Of a DNA stretch of 64,000 nucleotides, positions 25,076 through 36,911 are shown one piece after another. Every line of letters begins with the position of its first letter. Position 1 is the first letter of the stretch. Under the pieces are notes generated by a model. The model was not told where the DNA came from. It made no database searches and saw nothing but the letters and a program-made list of their open reading frames with translations. The stretch is from Pyricularia pennisetigena (Eukaryota > Ascomycota > Sordariomycetes > Magnaporthales > Pyriculariaceae), in NCBI RefSeq assembly GCF_004337985.1, contig NC_043744.1, forward strand, positions 1,056,730 through 1,120,729, written 5' to 3'. A program made the translations under genes and the position numbers.

Positions 25076-25881
25076 ATGCGTTTCTCCGTCATCCTCGCCC
25101 TCCTCCCCCTGGCCCTCGCCACCCCCATCCCGGACAACAGGTCGAGCCGTCAATCCAACCGGATCAAGGACATCGGCAACAAGCAGGCCGACGTGGCCAA
25201 CCAGGAGGTGGCCGACATCCAGCGGGCCGAGAGCGCCATCAAGAACAAGCAGTCGCCCAAGGCGGCCGAGAAGCAGCTGGCAAAGGACCTCAACCACGGC
25301 ATCGAGCTCCGTAAGCAGAACCAGAACCTCCTCAAGAAGCTGCCGGGCAATCCCAAGCGCGACGTCACCGAGCACCAGGAGGAGGATGGCGACGAGGAGC
25401 AGGTGGGCGGTGGCGAGGAGCGGGAGCCGGCCGCCGGCGAGGGCCAGGTCGTCGAGATCCGCCCCACGCTGCCCGACGTCCAGCGGGAGGTCGAGTCCCC
25501 CCAGCCGCGCGACCGTACCCTGATCCAGTCGCGCGCCAGCAAGAAGCAGGCCATCGCCACGCAAAACGGCATCGAGCAGAAGCAGAAGGCCGCCACCAAG
25601 TCCGTCAAGAGCCTCAAGGGCACCGCGGCCGATTCGGCCACGCTCGCATCCCTCAAGAGCAGCTTCCAGAACGGCAACGCCAAGCTCTCCGCTTTTACTG
25701 GTCAGGTAAGTTGTCATCTTGCGGAAAACAAAACATGATTTGTTTTCAGGACAGAAGAAAAAAAAAAAAAAACGCAGACTAACAGTGGTCCCTAACCAAG
25801 GTTCCCGGTCGCAAATAGGCCAACCAGACTTTTATACATTTGAAGACAGCTTACGAGCATGGCTTTGTGATCATGTGTTGA
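25076..25881 (+). CDS. secreted charged coiled-coil protein
   Basis: Two exons: 25076-25705 and 25819-25881, with a 113-bp intron (GTAAGT donor, AATAG acceptor). The product is 230 aa. A clear signal peptide covers residues 1 to about 16 (MRFSVILALLPLALA). The mature part is highly charged and rich in Lys, Gln, Ala and Glu, and is probably largely helical. There is an acidic Gly/Glu hinge at about 100-125. The second exon adds 20 residues ending in the only Cys. I recognise no domain. It looks like a secreted or wall-associated protein of unknown role. Strong third-position C/G bias in exon 1 and intact splicing argue that it is a real, expressed gene. A role as an effector is possible but unsupported. 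Confidence 0.75.
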
Positions 25882-26532
25882 TGGTTGGTGGTATGTGTAA
25901 GATGCGAGGAGCCGTGCTGTGTAGATTCTTTGTCGACAGCCAACTTGGGCTCATGTCTTGATAAGGGATAAATAGATTGTATTCTATTATCAAATGTATG
26001 AATCAAAACTCTCAAAACTCTCGATCCTCTAGAATTCATCCTGAAGAGTTTGTCTCGTGTGAGTATACCGATTGTATCATGTCTCCCGGATGAGGGAAAG
26101 AGATGCGTGAATTTAAAGCAACCTGCATTTGACCATCGGCTCTGAAAGCTAAGAGGCTCCCTTTCCCGATAATAGTTGACAGGCCAGGAAGCTGGGTCCA
26201 GGGTTCTGACTTTGCCCCACCCCTCTTAAAAAGACGAAAGTCAGTACTCTTTGTCCTCTATTAGCCAACCAACGTCTTTGATTGGTGTGATAGCTGGGCT
26301 TATAACCAGTGGATTACTGAACGGCTTGACATATCCTATGTGGTCAGAGATTCAGTCCAGGTAGGTATATGCAGCCTTTTTTAAGCAAGCATGGGAGATA
26401 TAAAATGAGGCTTTACAGTTTAAATATATTTGGACGCAACTCCTGCTTTTAACCCCCTCCAACCCCCGGACAAGAGCCGATAATCCAACCACACCCGCGA
26501 CGTACTGCCCGCGAGCCATCCCGAGGCTTCCG
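25882..26532. other. intergenic
   Basis: 3' flank of the secreted protein gene. No gene or recognisable repeat is seen. Confidence 0.5.
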
Positions 26533-26857
26533 CTAAGGTATGCCAAAACCCACCCATGGAGGCCCGCGTCGGCCCAGATTGGTGGGGGCGGGCGACCCGT
26601 GGGTGGGTTGAATTGTTAATGGGTGGAGGCCCGGCCCGGCCCAAAATCAAACGCGGGTTTTCTTGGCAACCCGCGGGGCCCCCATTGACCCGCCAAGGAA
26701 ACCCGCGGGCCTTCACGGGCCCCCGCCAAGAGCCCGTGGGCTGGTGGGCCTTGGCCGGGCTATTCCTCTTTTCGGGTTTTGGCAGGCCTTGGCTTCCGCA
26801 AGCAACTAGAACGCCCTCACGGAGTAGGAGCACAAGCACAAGCACAAGCACAAAAAA
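26533..26857 (+). repeat. GC-rich dispersed repeat, cut by gap
   Basis: A very GC-rich block beginning CTAAGGTATGCCAAAACCCA. It is similar to sequence at 56140-56282 (reverse) and 57268-57330 (forward); all three begin at the same AAGGTATG boundary. Here it is GC-rich and looks undamaged; the 56-kb copy differs mainly by C-to-T and G-to-A changes. It ends in a CACAAG tandem run at the assembly gap. It is probably the end of a transposable element whose body is missing. Confidence 0.7.
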
Positions 26858-27396
26858 NNNNNNNNNNNNNNNNNNNNNNNNNNNNNNNNNNNNNNNNNNN
26901 NNNNNNNNNNNNNNNNNNNNNNNNNNNNNNNNNNNNNNNNNNNNNNNNNNNNNNNNNNNNNNNNNNNNNNNNNNNNNNNNNNNNNNNNNNNNNNNNNNNN
27001 NNNNNNNNNNNNNNNNNNNNNNNNNNNNNNNNNNNNNNNNNNNNNNNNNNNNNNNNNNNNNNNNNNNNNNNNNNNNNNNNNNNNNNNNNNNNNNNNNNNN
27101 NNNNNNNNNNNNNNNNNNNNNNNNNNNNNNNNNNNNNNNNNNNNNNNNNNNNNNNNNNNNNNNNNNNNNNNNNNNNNNNNNNNNNNNNNNNNNNNNNNNN
27201 NNNNNNNNNNNNNNNNNNNNNNNNNNNNNNNNNNNNNNNNNNNNNNNNNNNNNNNNNNNNNNNNNNNNNNNNNNNNNNNNNNNNNNNNNNNNNNNNNNNN
27301 NNNNNNNNNNNNNNNNNNNNNNNNNNNNNNNNNNNNNNNNNNNNNNNNNNNNNNNNNNNNNNNNNNNNNNNNNNNNNNNNNNNNNNNNNNNNNNNN
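26858..27396. other. assembly gap (539 N)
   Basis: Unknown bases directly after a CACAAG tandem repeat and the GC-rich dispersed repeat. It probably hides the rest of that element. Confidence 0.98.
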
Positions 27397-28381
27397 GCGT
27401 TGATAACGGGTCTAACAAGAAAGATATTCAGGATGCAAGTTTGAGATTAACCGCGCGGATTGCAGACTTGAATGACTTTGGTTGAGAAATTGAATCAGAT
27501 AAGGTGGCCGTGATCTCAGCGCGGGGACTGACGCCACGGCTACTTTCCCCATATTTGTGCTCATTCGCGTAACCGGCGCTATTTGACTGACCAGCAAGAA
27601 AAAGACCCAGCAGGCTGCCAAAGGTGGCAAGGGGACCAGAACGCGATGAACGACAAGCTTGGACGGTGAGCACGGAGGCGATCGGAAACGACCAAATGAA
27701 TCGCCACTCCCTGTAGCGAGATAGAGTCGTCGGTTGGAGTAGCCTTGGTTCAACTACTGCTGCAGGTATCCCCGAAGCTGAAAAGTGATACATGGTCGAG
27801 TCATAACTTTGGCCATCAAATCTCCAGGATTCATGCATCCGCAAGAAGACACGAAGGTCAGACCGGGGATCCCAAGAATTGATTGGAATTGTGCAGAATT
27901 CGAATTTCTTCCCCTACACATTAAAAGAATGCGGTGTCTCATCCACTAGTGATTCCATGGGTAAAGGACGATTTCCGTGCATTATGTAATACGATAACAC
28001 TTATTGGGTATTTACCAACTGCAAGTTTGGTGTATACTGCAAAAATAAATCTTGTTGGCTTTTTGGTTTTCGACGGAAACTTCTGGCGCTTGAAAGGTCC
28101 TGCTTGCATGGACAATTTGTTCTTCCGACTGGCGATGGGCGGTGTTAACATCATTGCAATATTCACTTCACCTGAAACAAGACAAGGACACTGAGGCGAT
28201 CAGTTGACATCCTAGGCATGATCTGCTAGGAACTGGTGATGAAGACAGGCGGGTGTTTTGATCATCGACAAAAGCTAACTAGAGTACTCTATTTTAAGCT
28301 CAGTTGAGCAGAATGACTGTTTCAAGACACAGTAGCTTTGGGGGGGGTTTTTTTTTTTTTGGTGACGCAGTCAATTTTGCC
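27397..28381. other. intergenic
   Basis: No gene recognised. The frame at 27934-28194 has no supporting features. Confidence 0.5.
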
Positions 28382-28388
28382 TATAAAA
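28382..28388 (+). promoter_or_regulatory. TATA box
   Basis: TATAAAA lies 177 bp upstream of the ATG at 28565. It is followed by a long CT-rich leader typical of highly expressed fungal genes. Confidence 0.55.
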
Positions 28389-28564
28389 ACGACTTATCTC
28401 TCTTCACTTGCATGACATTTTTTCCCTGTTTTTTATTTTTTTTTCTCCCCACCATCAACAACTGCTGGTTCTTTTACTTGTTTCTTTGTTTCATCTCTGT
28501 CCCTCTTTTGAACAACACATTCGCTTCGCAAAATTCTCTCTCTTATATTCCTCTCCTTTTCAAG

Positions 28565-28753
28565 ATGCAAACCAAGACAATTTTTCAGCTTATCGCTCTC
28601 TTGGCCGTTGGAGCTACAGCCGTGCCGACCAGTTCCGTCAAACACAGGGCCGATGAATCCATCGAACACACCCACGTCCCTGTCGACCTCGGGCCTGCCC
28701 AGAGCATGACGGACACCAGGGATCTTCCCGACGTCGCCAATTCGAAATTTTAG
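28565..28753 (+). CDS. small secreted peptide, hypothetical
   Basis: 62 aa, no intron. A strong signal peptide covers residues 1 to about 19 (MQTKTIFQLIALLAVGATA). The remaining 43 residues have no Cys and are rich in Asp, Ser, His and Pro. A basic KHR near residue 26 could be a processing site. A TATA box and CT-rich leader support transcription. The upstream frame back to 28304 lies in the leader and is not coding. No family is recognised. Alternatively the gene may continue through an unseen intron. Confidence 0.6.
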   Translation: MQTKTIFQLIALLAVGATAVPTSSVKHRADESIEHTHVPVDLGPAQSMTDTRDLPDVANSKF

Positions 28754-29800
28754 CATCGCAATCCCCCGATCGGTTCACGTTGCTGTCGTCGCAGCGGTTG
28801 TCGTCGTTCTGCAAACTGGTCCGAGTTGCGGCCACATGATGCAGATGGGCCGGTCGGACAAAGAAGAACCCGTGCGGCTTTGTTCTTGCAGACAGTGGGG
28901 GTAGCTAAACCAAGCTCGAGAGTCCTGTCGCACGGGACTCTGCACAACAACATAGACGTTGGCATTTCGGAATGCGGACCAAAGAGGAATGACACTGATT
29001 GTTATCTATTTATTTATTTCGAATCTTTGTTATATACCATGAATATTATGAACACCCATATACGTCCTCTCGCAACATTAATTGCTTAATGCTGGGTTAA
29101 CTAACCTATATTCTGATCCTCAGTAAACAGCCAGCCCTGGACTAGATCGGAATCTTCCAGGCAGGAGATCGGACCAACTTGACGGACTCGGTACGTTCTT
29201 CTGCTCAGAATTCACAAATAGGTTCAAAGGATGGTTCGACGGCTGTCTTGGCAACGAGCTTCACGATGCAGGGTGATTAGTCTCATCAGTGACAAGCCGT
29301 CGAAAGCGTATCTCGCGTAGCGCAAACGGTAAAGTGAGTTGATATTCAGTAATTTGTCAGATCGGATTGATTGGTCCCAACTACCTCCTCAGTTATCCCA
29401 AATGTTTCATACCCCTTCGTCAGAAAAACCTCCCAAAATGTCGTACCATTGGACCACAAGACAAGGACATCGGATCGATAGCTACAAATAGATGAATTTC
29501 ACGCTCGGCCCCGTCGGCGTGAGAAACTTCCTCCTTCTGCCCTTTAATAAGCAGGCCCTTGGCGCCACCCGACTAAACATCGTCCATGTCGGCCCATCTG
29601 TCCTGCTCGCTCGGTGGTTGTACAGGCCCAAGCGGGCCGCCACTGATGTCCTGGAATCCGTCAACACGGAGGCTGTGAGATCCAGCGGGCGCGCATTTAA
29701 TATATTGTACATGGATCAGGATGGCAACAGGTGCACCTCGTTTACTCGCACAGCGCACCGCTACGCCTCAACCGATGCCAACATCTCCAAACTCTCCAAC
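28754..29800. other. intergenic, possible 5' extension of next gene
   Basis: In-frame codons from an ATG at 29492 run into the acyltransferase gene without a stop. They lack resemblance to the family N-terminus and are treated as leader. Otherwise nothing is seen. Confidence 0.5.
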
Positions 29801-31453
29801 ATGTCGACAGAGCAGATCATCCCACTGCATGTGCACGACGCCATGCCCATGTATACAAACATGGTCCTGACCGTCATGCTGAAATATGATCGCGTGCTCG
29901 ATCCGGGAATCCTAAGAGACGCGATGACCGAACTCATTGACAGAGAAGGCTGGCGGAAACTCGGTTCCCGGCTCAAACGAAATGTTTGTCGCCTCCCCCA
30001 TTGAGCATAAGATACGAAAATCATTGCGCTGACAATCATTGCATAGGAAAAAGGCGAACTGGTCTATCACGTGCCTACCACCTTTGACCAAAACCATCCA
30101 GCCATAACCTTTTCCCACGTCCACCACGACACCGCCATAGCAGACCACCCCCTGGCACGGCACATGCCGTCCCGCAAACCCGAGCCCCATAACGACCAGC
30201 CCGCCGTCGTGCTCGACCCGGAACATCTCACCCCCTTGGCCCGGCGCGCCGACGCCCCGCGGACCAAGCGCGAATTCATCACCCGCGGCCTCCCGCAGCT
30301 GGAGCTCCACGTCGTGACCTTCCGCGACGGCACCACCGTCGGCGTCAGCTGCCTGCACTCGCTGCTGGACGCCATGGGGCTCGGCGCCGGCGGCCTGCTG
30401 GGCGCCTGGTCGCTCGTGCTGCGCGGCAGGGGCCACGAGGTCCCGCCCGTCTGCGGCGTCGACCGCGACCTGCTGCGCGACCTGCCCAGGCTCCACCTCG
30501 GCGCCGCGTCACCGCCCGAGTACAAGCACGCCCGGCACGTCATGGGCTCATGGGGCGCGCTGACGTGGGTCCTGCGCCGCGGCTGGGAGGTCCTGCGGCA
30601 CCCCGAGGAGGAGGTGCGGGTCGTGCGGGTGCCGGGCGCCTTTGTCACGCGCCTGCGGGAGGCGGTGCTGGAGCGGCTGGCCGTGGCGACGGCGGGTGCG
30701 GACAGCGACGACGGGGGTGGGCGGTCGTCGCTCCTGGACGCGGTAGCGGCGGAGGCGGCGGCGGCGGCGGCGGCGGAAAAGAGCCCCTGGGTGAGCGAGG
30801 GCGACGTGCTGGTGGCGTGGTGGAGCCGCTACGCCACGCTGCACCTGGCCGACCAGCCGGACCGGCCGGTGATGCTGACCAACGCGTACAGCATGCGCAA
30901 GGCCCTGGCGGGGACGCTGCTGCCGCCGCCGGCGCGGCCGGGCGGGGACGGCGCGCCCGGCCACGTGTACCTGGGCAACTGCGTGACGGGCCTCAACGTG
31001 CACATGACGGTGCGGGCCACGGCTGCCACGGCGGCCACGGCGGCGGCGGTGCGGCGGAGCCTGGTTGAGCTGGGCACCGTCGAGCAGCTGGCCGCCATGC
31101 ACGCCCTGTGCATGCCGGACCCGCGGCGGTTGTGGAAAATGCGCATGGCTGGCCGGCCCGACTCCCACATGTGCATCTTTACCAACTGGTCGCAGGCCCA
31201 GTTCTACCAGATCGATCTCTCGCCCGCGGCGGTGGCAGATGGCCAGGCCGGACAGGAGAAGGAGGACGGACAACAGGCGCCGCTCCTGCCGGGTTTTGTG
31301 GGCTGCTGGATGCACAGCCCGGCCTGGTGGCCGCTGCGTGATCAGTTTGTCATCATCGGCAAGGATGGCCAAGGGGATTATTGGATTTCTGGCACGTTGC
31401 GCAAAGGTTTGTGGGCCAAAATTGACGAGGGGTTGAGGAAAGAGGAATTATGA
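29801..31453 (+). CDS. BAHD-like acyltransferase (transferase family PF02458)
   Basis: Two exons: 29801-29983 and 30047-31453, with a 63-bp intron. The donor is the weak GTTTGT, and a GCTGAC branch site precedes the acceptor. The product is 529 aa. The catalytic HxxxD motif is HSLLD at residues 165-169, with His as the general base. A C-terminal segment NWSQAQFYQID sits where BAHD enzymes carry the structural DFGWG-type motif. The family moves acyl groups from acyl-CoA to alcohols or amines in secondary metabolism; the substrate here is unknown. The start MSTEQIIPLHVHD fits fungal homologues; an outer ATG at 29492 would add 103 unlike residues. Exon 2 is extremely GC-rich, with Ala-rich insertions near residues 285-305 and 370-380. 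No synthase neighbours are seen, so it may act alone. Confidence 0.85.
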
Positions 31454-31882
31454 TGGTGAAGTTTTCTTGCGTCTTTTTATTTTTTTATTTTTTTTCTTTT
31501 TTTTTTTCTTTTTCATTTTAGACACTTGTAATCTTAATGAGCCTCATCAAGCATAAAGCACCTTTCTCCTTGGTATGAAGTATGTACAAAATGGCCAGCA
31601 AACCACGCCGACTCTTGAGTCTTGACCAAGACCTTTTTTTTTTGACCTCCGATGAAGGAAATTTGTACCTGCAGGTAAAAGTGTGCTGGTCAGCTTCACC
31701 AAGTGCTCCTTTGCTCCACGTCAGAAATTTAAAAGCATCTTGACAAATCCTCTCGCAGACCGCGCTACGTTTGTTTAAAAAAAAAACTTCCCTGTACATT
31801 TAACCCTTCTGTAAGCTTCTAGCTATGCACGGGCGCGCTCGTTATCTGTTTCCTCATATTCTTCGTTGCACATTATCATAAA
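31454..31882. other. convergent 3' flanks
   Basis: T-rich terminator-like stretch at 31,477-31,520 just after the acyltransferase stop, then the 3' flank of HET-C. No gene is seen. Confidence 0.5.
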
Positions 31883-33290
31883 TCACCACCTCCGATGCTC
31901 ATAACCCCCGTAGCCCTGCTGCCCGGGATAACCCCCTGGACCATACCCCCCTGGATTGAAACCTCCCGGGTGACCAAAACCTCCATGCGGATGCTGGTGT
32001 CCGTACTGACCATGCTGCGGGTATCCGCCCTGCGGGTGGTGCTGTCCATACCCTCCTCCAAAAGGCGGCTGCTGGTAACCCCCGCCGCCGTGGTGCGACG
32101 ACTCTTGATACCCGCCCGAGTAGCCACCGTCGCCACCGCCGCCACCGCTGTTGTAGTAACTTGCGCTCTCGCCCCTCGACGGCTCAGGTCTGGAGTAGTG
32201 CGACTCGTGGTGGTTGCCCTCGCCGTCGTAGCCCCGCCCGCCGGGGTATCCGCCGGGCATCGAGTCGTCGTCCCTCCGGCTCGAGCCGTAGTACGACGAG
32301 CCGTGGCCATCACCATAGGATTGATGGCTGCTGTACGACGACTCGTGGTGCGGCGGGCGCGACGAGTGCTCCGACGAGTACGAGGAGCTGCCGTAGTCGT
32401 GACGGCCGCTGGATCCGGGGCGGTTGTACGACGACGAGCTGCTGTGGTAATCCTGCCTGCCGCCGTCGTAGCCGCTCGAGGAGGAGTAGTTGTTGTTGCT
32501 GCTGTCGTCGTTATCGCTTCTCCGCTTGTCGCTGTCGTTGCCCCCGCCCAGTATCCCACCGAGGGCCGAAGCGGCGATTCCGAGCAGGCCGCCAGGCCCG
32601 TCGTCCTTCCTGCCGCCGTCATGGCTGCCGTTGTTGTTGACAAAGTTGCCAACGGCGCCCGTCACGCCCGAGACGATGGCGTTGGCCGCCTGCGTGGCGA
32701 TCTTGTCCTCCCACGTCTCCTTCTTCTTCTTCTTGCCGCCGCCGTGGATGTGCGACGTATCGAGGTGGCCCAGGCAGCCGTTGTTGTGTCCGGTGTCGTA
32801 CTCGCCCTGATTTGATCCGTCCTGTTAACAAATCTCTTTTCTTTTTCTCTTTTTTTCTCTCCACCCTCATATGCGGAGAGAAACCTTCCAGGGCCTAAGG
32901 AAAACTTACCTCTTTGTGGTTCTCGTGGTTCTTGACTCCGTCCCGGCTCAGACGCCTCAGATAATCCTCCTGCTGGTCCGGTCCCATGCAGCCCCACCAC
33001 TGCTCGACGGAGCGGAAAAAGATCTCGCGGCCCTCGGACGATCCGTCGTGTCCGATTGAGCGCTGCGCAGGGTGGTGGAGTACGCCATAGATGATGCGGT
33101 TGACGGTACGGCCAATGTCGATCGACTCGTCGTCCATGGCCTGCATGATTTGGGGCACAACCCACTTGACCATCTCTGCGGCGGTCTTGCCGGCCGGTTC
33201 GTTGAGGAGCTGTAAAAAGGAATGACGCGTTGCACGTCAGCTGAACTTTGCTTCGGACTTGAGAAAAGATTACAGGACGAAGAGAGAGAG

Positions 33291-33321
<31 letters not shown>

Positions 33322-34918
33322 TTAAATGGCCTTACGTTGGTAAAGTGGTCCTTGGACAGCATCGAGTGGGTCGGGTCGGCAGACCTGTCGTCGTCAAAAA
33401 CCATAAACTGATCCCGCTTGCTGCTCTCGACGATACCATTGGAGCCAGCATTCATCTCGTTTTGGATCTGCTGCAGCACCGGCACGATAAACGGAGCCAG
33501 CTGCATCATGACGAAAGCATTCAGCTGGTCCTCGAGCTGCTCAATGATCTTGGGGATGACGGGGATGCTGGGCAGGGCATCCGAGATGATCTTCATGATG
33601 CGGTCGTGCCACTCGATCACGGGGATGATCTGCTTGAAGATGTTGGACACCCACTTTGTGATCTCCTCGGGCTCGCGGTGCGGCCTGACCTCGAGGTTGT
33701 TCATCTGCGCCTGCGTGCAGTCCTGCTCGATCTCGTCCATCTTGTTGGACTGGCTCTCGCCGCCAAAGAGCGAGTCGGGCAGCATCTTGAACAGGTTCTT
33801 GAGCAGGCTCGTGTCGTTCTTCTTGTTGTCCTGCAGCAGCTCCTCGAGCTCCTGCAGCTCATTCTGCTTGATCTTGTCCGAGACCTCACCGGCGACCGAG
33901 TGCAAAAAGTCCACCTCTCCAAACGTCCCCGTCACCACCGGGTACACCTCGTCGTGGGCCCCGGGGATGTGGAGCTTGGTGTCGCGCCCGACGTGTGGGA
34001 ACACGTCCCGGTGGCCCATTTCGATCAGCACCAGCTCGACGTAGTTGCTGTGGGCAAAGAAGTCCTCGAGGCAGTGCAGGGCGGTGCCCATGAGCCGCAT
34101 CGACTCGTACAGGTCCTCGTCGCGACCGTCGCGGGCGTGCGCGCGGCCCAGGTCGATGCAGCGGCCCAGCAGGTTGCGCAGGAGGCCGGCCGACGTGTCG
34201 ATGCCCGCGCGCTCGTTGGCGATGTAGTTCTTCATGCCGCTGTCCGGGTCGACCGAGAGCTCGCGGTGCTCGTCGACGGGGCCGCGGAGTCCCTCCCAGT
34301 ACTGCTTCGGGTTCTCGCCGCTTCCGTAGCCCTTGGGGCTGTCGATGTGCTCCTCGGGTCTGTAGCAACCCAGACGCTCCGGCGTGACTTCAAACTCCTT
34401 GGAGCCGAACCCGAAGTTCATAAACGCGAGGATTGCGACTGTGGTCGTGTGTTAGTGGTCAGCGGTGCTTGTTCAGCGGTTGATGATGTATCTTGTGGTT
34501 TCTAGTTGGATCCTTCACTCACCGACAAGTCGGATCGCCTCGTATGACACATTCTTGATGGTGCCCAGGTCGACGGCCTGGGAGTAGTCCCTCAACCAAT
34601 TGCCGAAATAAACACGCATCACGGCCATCTTGTTAAACTTTTTGCTCTTCTTGTCCATGGCGCGGGCCATGATGATGCCGAGGAGGGCATCTTCAATATC
34701 ACCGTGTCTCCAGTTGATCTGTCGTGGCAAGAAACTGTCAGCATCGCGGGGTCGAACTGGAGAAAACGAAACTCGAATATATCGGAATGAAACGAACGCA
34801 CCCCCTCAATGGGCGACTTGCTGCTGATGTTTCCAGCGCCGAAAGCATAGGCGGGGCTGACCCAGCAGACAAGCAGGGCAATGCCTATCAGCCAGAAGTT
34901 TGTGCGCGAGTCCATCAT
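31883..34918 (-). CDS. het-c: HET-C heterokaryon incompatibility protein homologue
   Basis: Five exons: 34918-34802, 34718-34523, 34438-33336, 33209-32910 and 32821-31883. All four introns are GT-AG and keep the frame. The product is 884 aa. A signal peptide covers residues 1 to about 25 (ending SPAYA), immediately followed by FGAGNIS as in known HET-C. The HET-C domain fills roughly residues 30-570, including NWRHGDIED, GNWLRDYSQ and LHCLEDFFAHSN. The tail (about 620-884) is Gly/Ser/Tyr-rich with many GGY repeats, also typical. In Neurospora crassa, het-c alleles differ by a short indel region in the domain and trigger cell death after fusion of unlike strains; the protein reaches the plasma membrane. 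Here no HET-domain partner (pin-c type) is adjacent. The gene seems intact; incompatibility function is inferred only. Confidence 0.95.
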
Positions 34919-36090
34919 CTTGTGACGTCCTGTTTTGTTCTCGCTTGGTTTGTGACTCTGTGCAAAATGGTTTCCGTTTCGAGCTCAGGAGCTCCTCTAG
35001 ACTACCAAGAGTGAAAGTGAGGGGTAAAAATCAACAAAAGAAATCCAGCATGACGTTATCGTTTTTACTATGGAGAAAACGGGAGAAAGAGAGAGAGAGA
35101 TAGCGGCTCGGCTTGGTTGTACCAAGACTGGAGAAATTGTTCATCCGGCAAGGAAAGAGACCCCACGAGGGGACCTCAGAGCTCACGTCATCGTGGTCGG
35201 TGATGGGCCGAGACGCCAAGGTTCTCCTGGGTTTTTGTTCACCAAGAAAGCGGATAACCGGCACCGTCCATGACTTGGTGAATGGGGATTGCCAAGGCTT
35301 CAAGACAGGCTATTGAATCTATTGAATCAATCCATGGGTTGTGATTGCAACCAACGGTTGGCTCCTGATCGAAAACTGCAAGTGATAAACAAGTTGAGGG
35401 AGACTTGGTTGGTCAGGCGACTCGTAGGGCTGATTATGCAAGTATGGTACATTCCGATGCCTATAATTGCTGGGGGCAGGCATTTGATTTCTGGTCATAG
35501 AGTCGGTTTTGGACCTGAACTGATGGTGAAAGTAGTAAAATCCAGCGCCTCGAACTGAATCAGTCAAGCCCCATATGGGATGCAGCCCTTCCAGATTCGG
35601 TTTAGATCGTGATTGAGATCCACACGATCGATCCCAGATTTGAACAAAGCGGGAACAATGTGCAGCCGTTTTGCTGCAGCTTCCAGGAAACTTGAAGGAC
35701 CAAATTAAACCTAGAATTGACATCCAATGTGAAGATCTTTATTTCGTCCTTTGTTTTCGAGAACAAGGCACGGCCGGAAACCTGGTTTGGAGCAATGATG
35801 TGTATCTGCGTGCCCCGAACGCATTGATGGCATTTCCGATCTCAACCCCAAGCCGTCTTGGCAGGGGCCTCCGTCACGGCATAACCTTCGCTTGCGAATA
35901 TGATCGCCCCCTTTGCTATCCTTTTCATCTTTGTGATCTGAGGTACTTTGACTGATTCCAGGTCCTTGCTAGTACCGCCAGTTCCGCGTTTGACTACGGG
36001 CACCCAACCGCATCATCACATCCTGCCTAATCAAAAGTTTGCATCAGCAGAGCCAGGCGATTCCCCGCTTCCTCATCCATCACAACAAAA
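34919..36090. other. divergent intergenic region
   Basis: 1.2 kb between divergent HET-C and the cutinase-family gene. It should hold both promoters. Short frames here are unsupported. Confidence 0.5.
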
Positions 36091-36911
36091 ATGCAAATCT
36101 TCGGGATTGCCCTGCCGGCCCTCACGGCCGTGTCAGCAGCACACTCTGCAACCGCACAGGAGACGCCGAGGACCTGCAACCAAGTGCAGATCTTCATCTC
36201 GCGGGGTCACGGCGAGTCCATGCCGGGCCTTCAGACCGTCATCTCAGACGAGATCTGCAAGGGCCGCCCGTCGTGCGGCTTCCAAAGCATCGCCTTCAAC
36301 GCCACCAGCGAGCCCGCGACCCTGTGTCTCGACCAGTACGCCGGCGTGCTCCGCGCCTGGGCCGACATCTCCGAGTACGCGGCGCAGTGCCCGGAATCGA
36401 AGCTGGTCATCACCGGCTGGTCCAGGGGCGGCGCCCTCGTCTCGGATCTTCTGGCCGGCGGGGGCGGCATCCCGCTCGCGGGCGATCTGTGCGAGCAGCC
36501 CGTCACGCCCGCGCTGGATCCGGATGTTTTCCCGGGCAACAGGGGTAGGCTTTGTATTCCGGTGTCGATCTTTTATGTGAATGACAAGGAAAAAAAAAAA
36601 AAAAAAAAAAAAAAAGAGTACTAATGATGACCGTCTCTTCAGTCGCCGCGGTCATCAACTTTGGCGTCCTCCACCACAACGCCAACCAGACCTGGAACGT
36701 CGGGTCCGGCTCGTCGCGTGACGGCCAGCACCCACGAAACGCAGACATGCTGCGTCAGCTCGGCAGGTGGGCCGATCGGTTCCGAGATTATTGCGAAGTC
36801 AACGACCCCCTGTGCGCTCAGGGAGGCGACTCCGGGTCTCACCGGGACTATTTTACCAAGGAGAAGTGGCGCCAAATGGCTGCTGAGTTCGTTGCATCTC
36901 GGCTGGGTTAG
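36091..36911 (+). CDS. secreted cutinase / acetylxylan esterase family (CE5)
   Basis: Two exons: 36091-36544 and 36643-36911. The 98-bp intron has GTAGGC donor, TACTAAT branch site and a run of about 26 A. The product is 240 aa. A signal peptide covers residues 1 to about 22. The alpha/beta-hydrolase nucleophile elbow is GWSRG with Ser111. Asp206 and His218 (in NDPLC...SHRDYF) complete the catalytic triad in cutinase spacing. Paired Cys residues fit the family disulphides. CE5 enzymes hydrolyse cutin polyesters or remove acetyl groups from xylan outside the cell, consistent with plant-associated growth. The GWSRG elbow differs from the usual GYSQG, so substrate preference cannot be told. The gene appears intact. 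Confidence 0.9.

Noticed and set aside
26420..27485. Frames that read through the 539-N gap
   Set aside because: Most of their length is unknown sequence, and the flanks are repeat DNA.
29492..29800. 103-codon N-terminal extension of the acyltransferase
   Set aside because: Open and in frame, but unlike the family; the inner Met at 29801 begins the conserved N-terminus. Transcript mapping could reverse this.
30548..31372. 274-codon minus-strand frame opposite the acyltransferase
   Set aside because: Same reason: GC-driven shadow of exon 2, Arg/His-rich, no domain.
31895..32815. 306-codon plus-strand frame opposite the HET-C tail
   Set aside because: Antisense of the Gly/Ser/Tyr-rich repeat tail. 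Val/Arg-rich, no support.
33222..34505. 427-codon plus-strand frame opposite HET-C
   Set aside because: Exact antisense of HET-C exons and introns. The HET-C frame has the domain and consistent splicing; this one has Leu/Val/Asp-rich shadow sequence.
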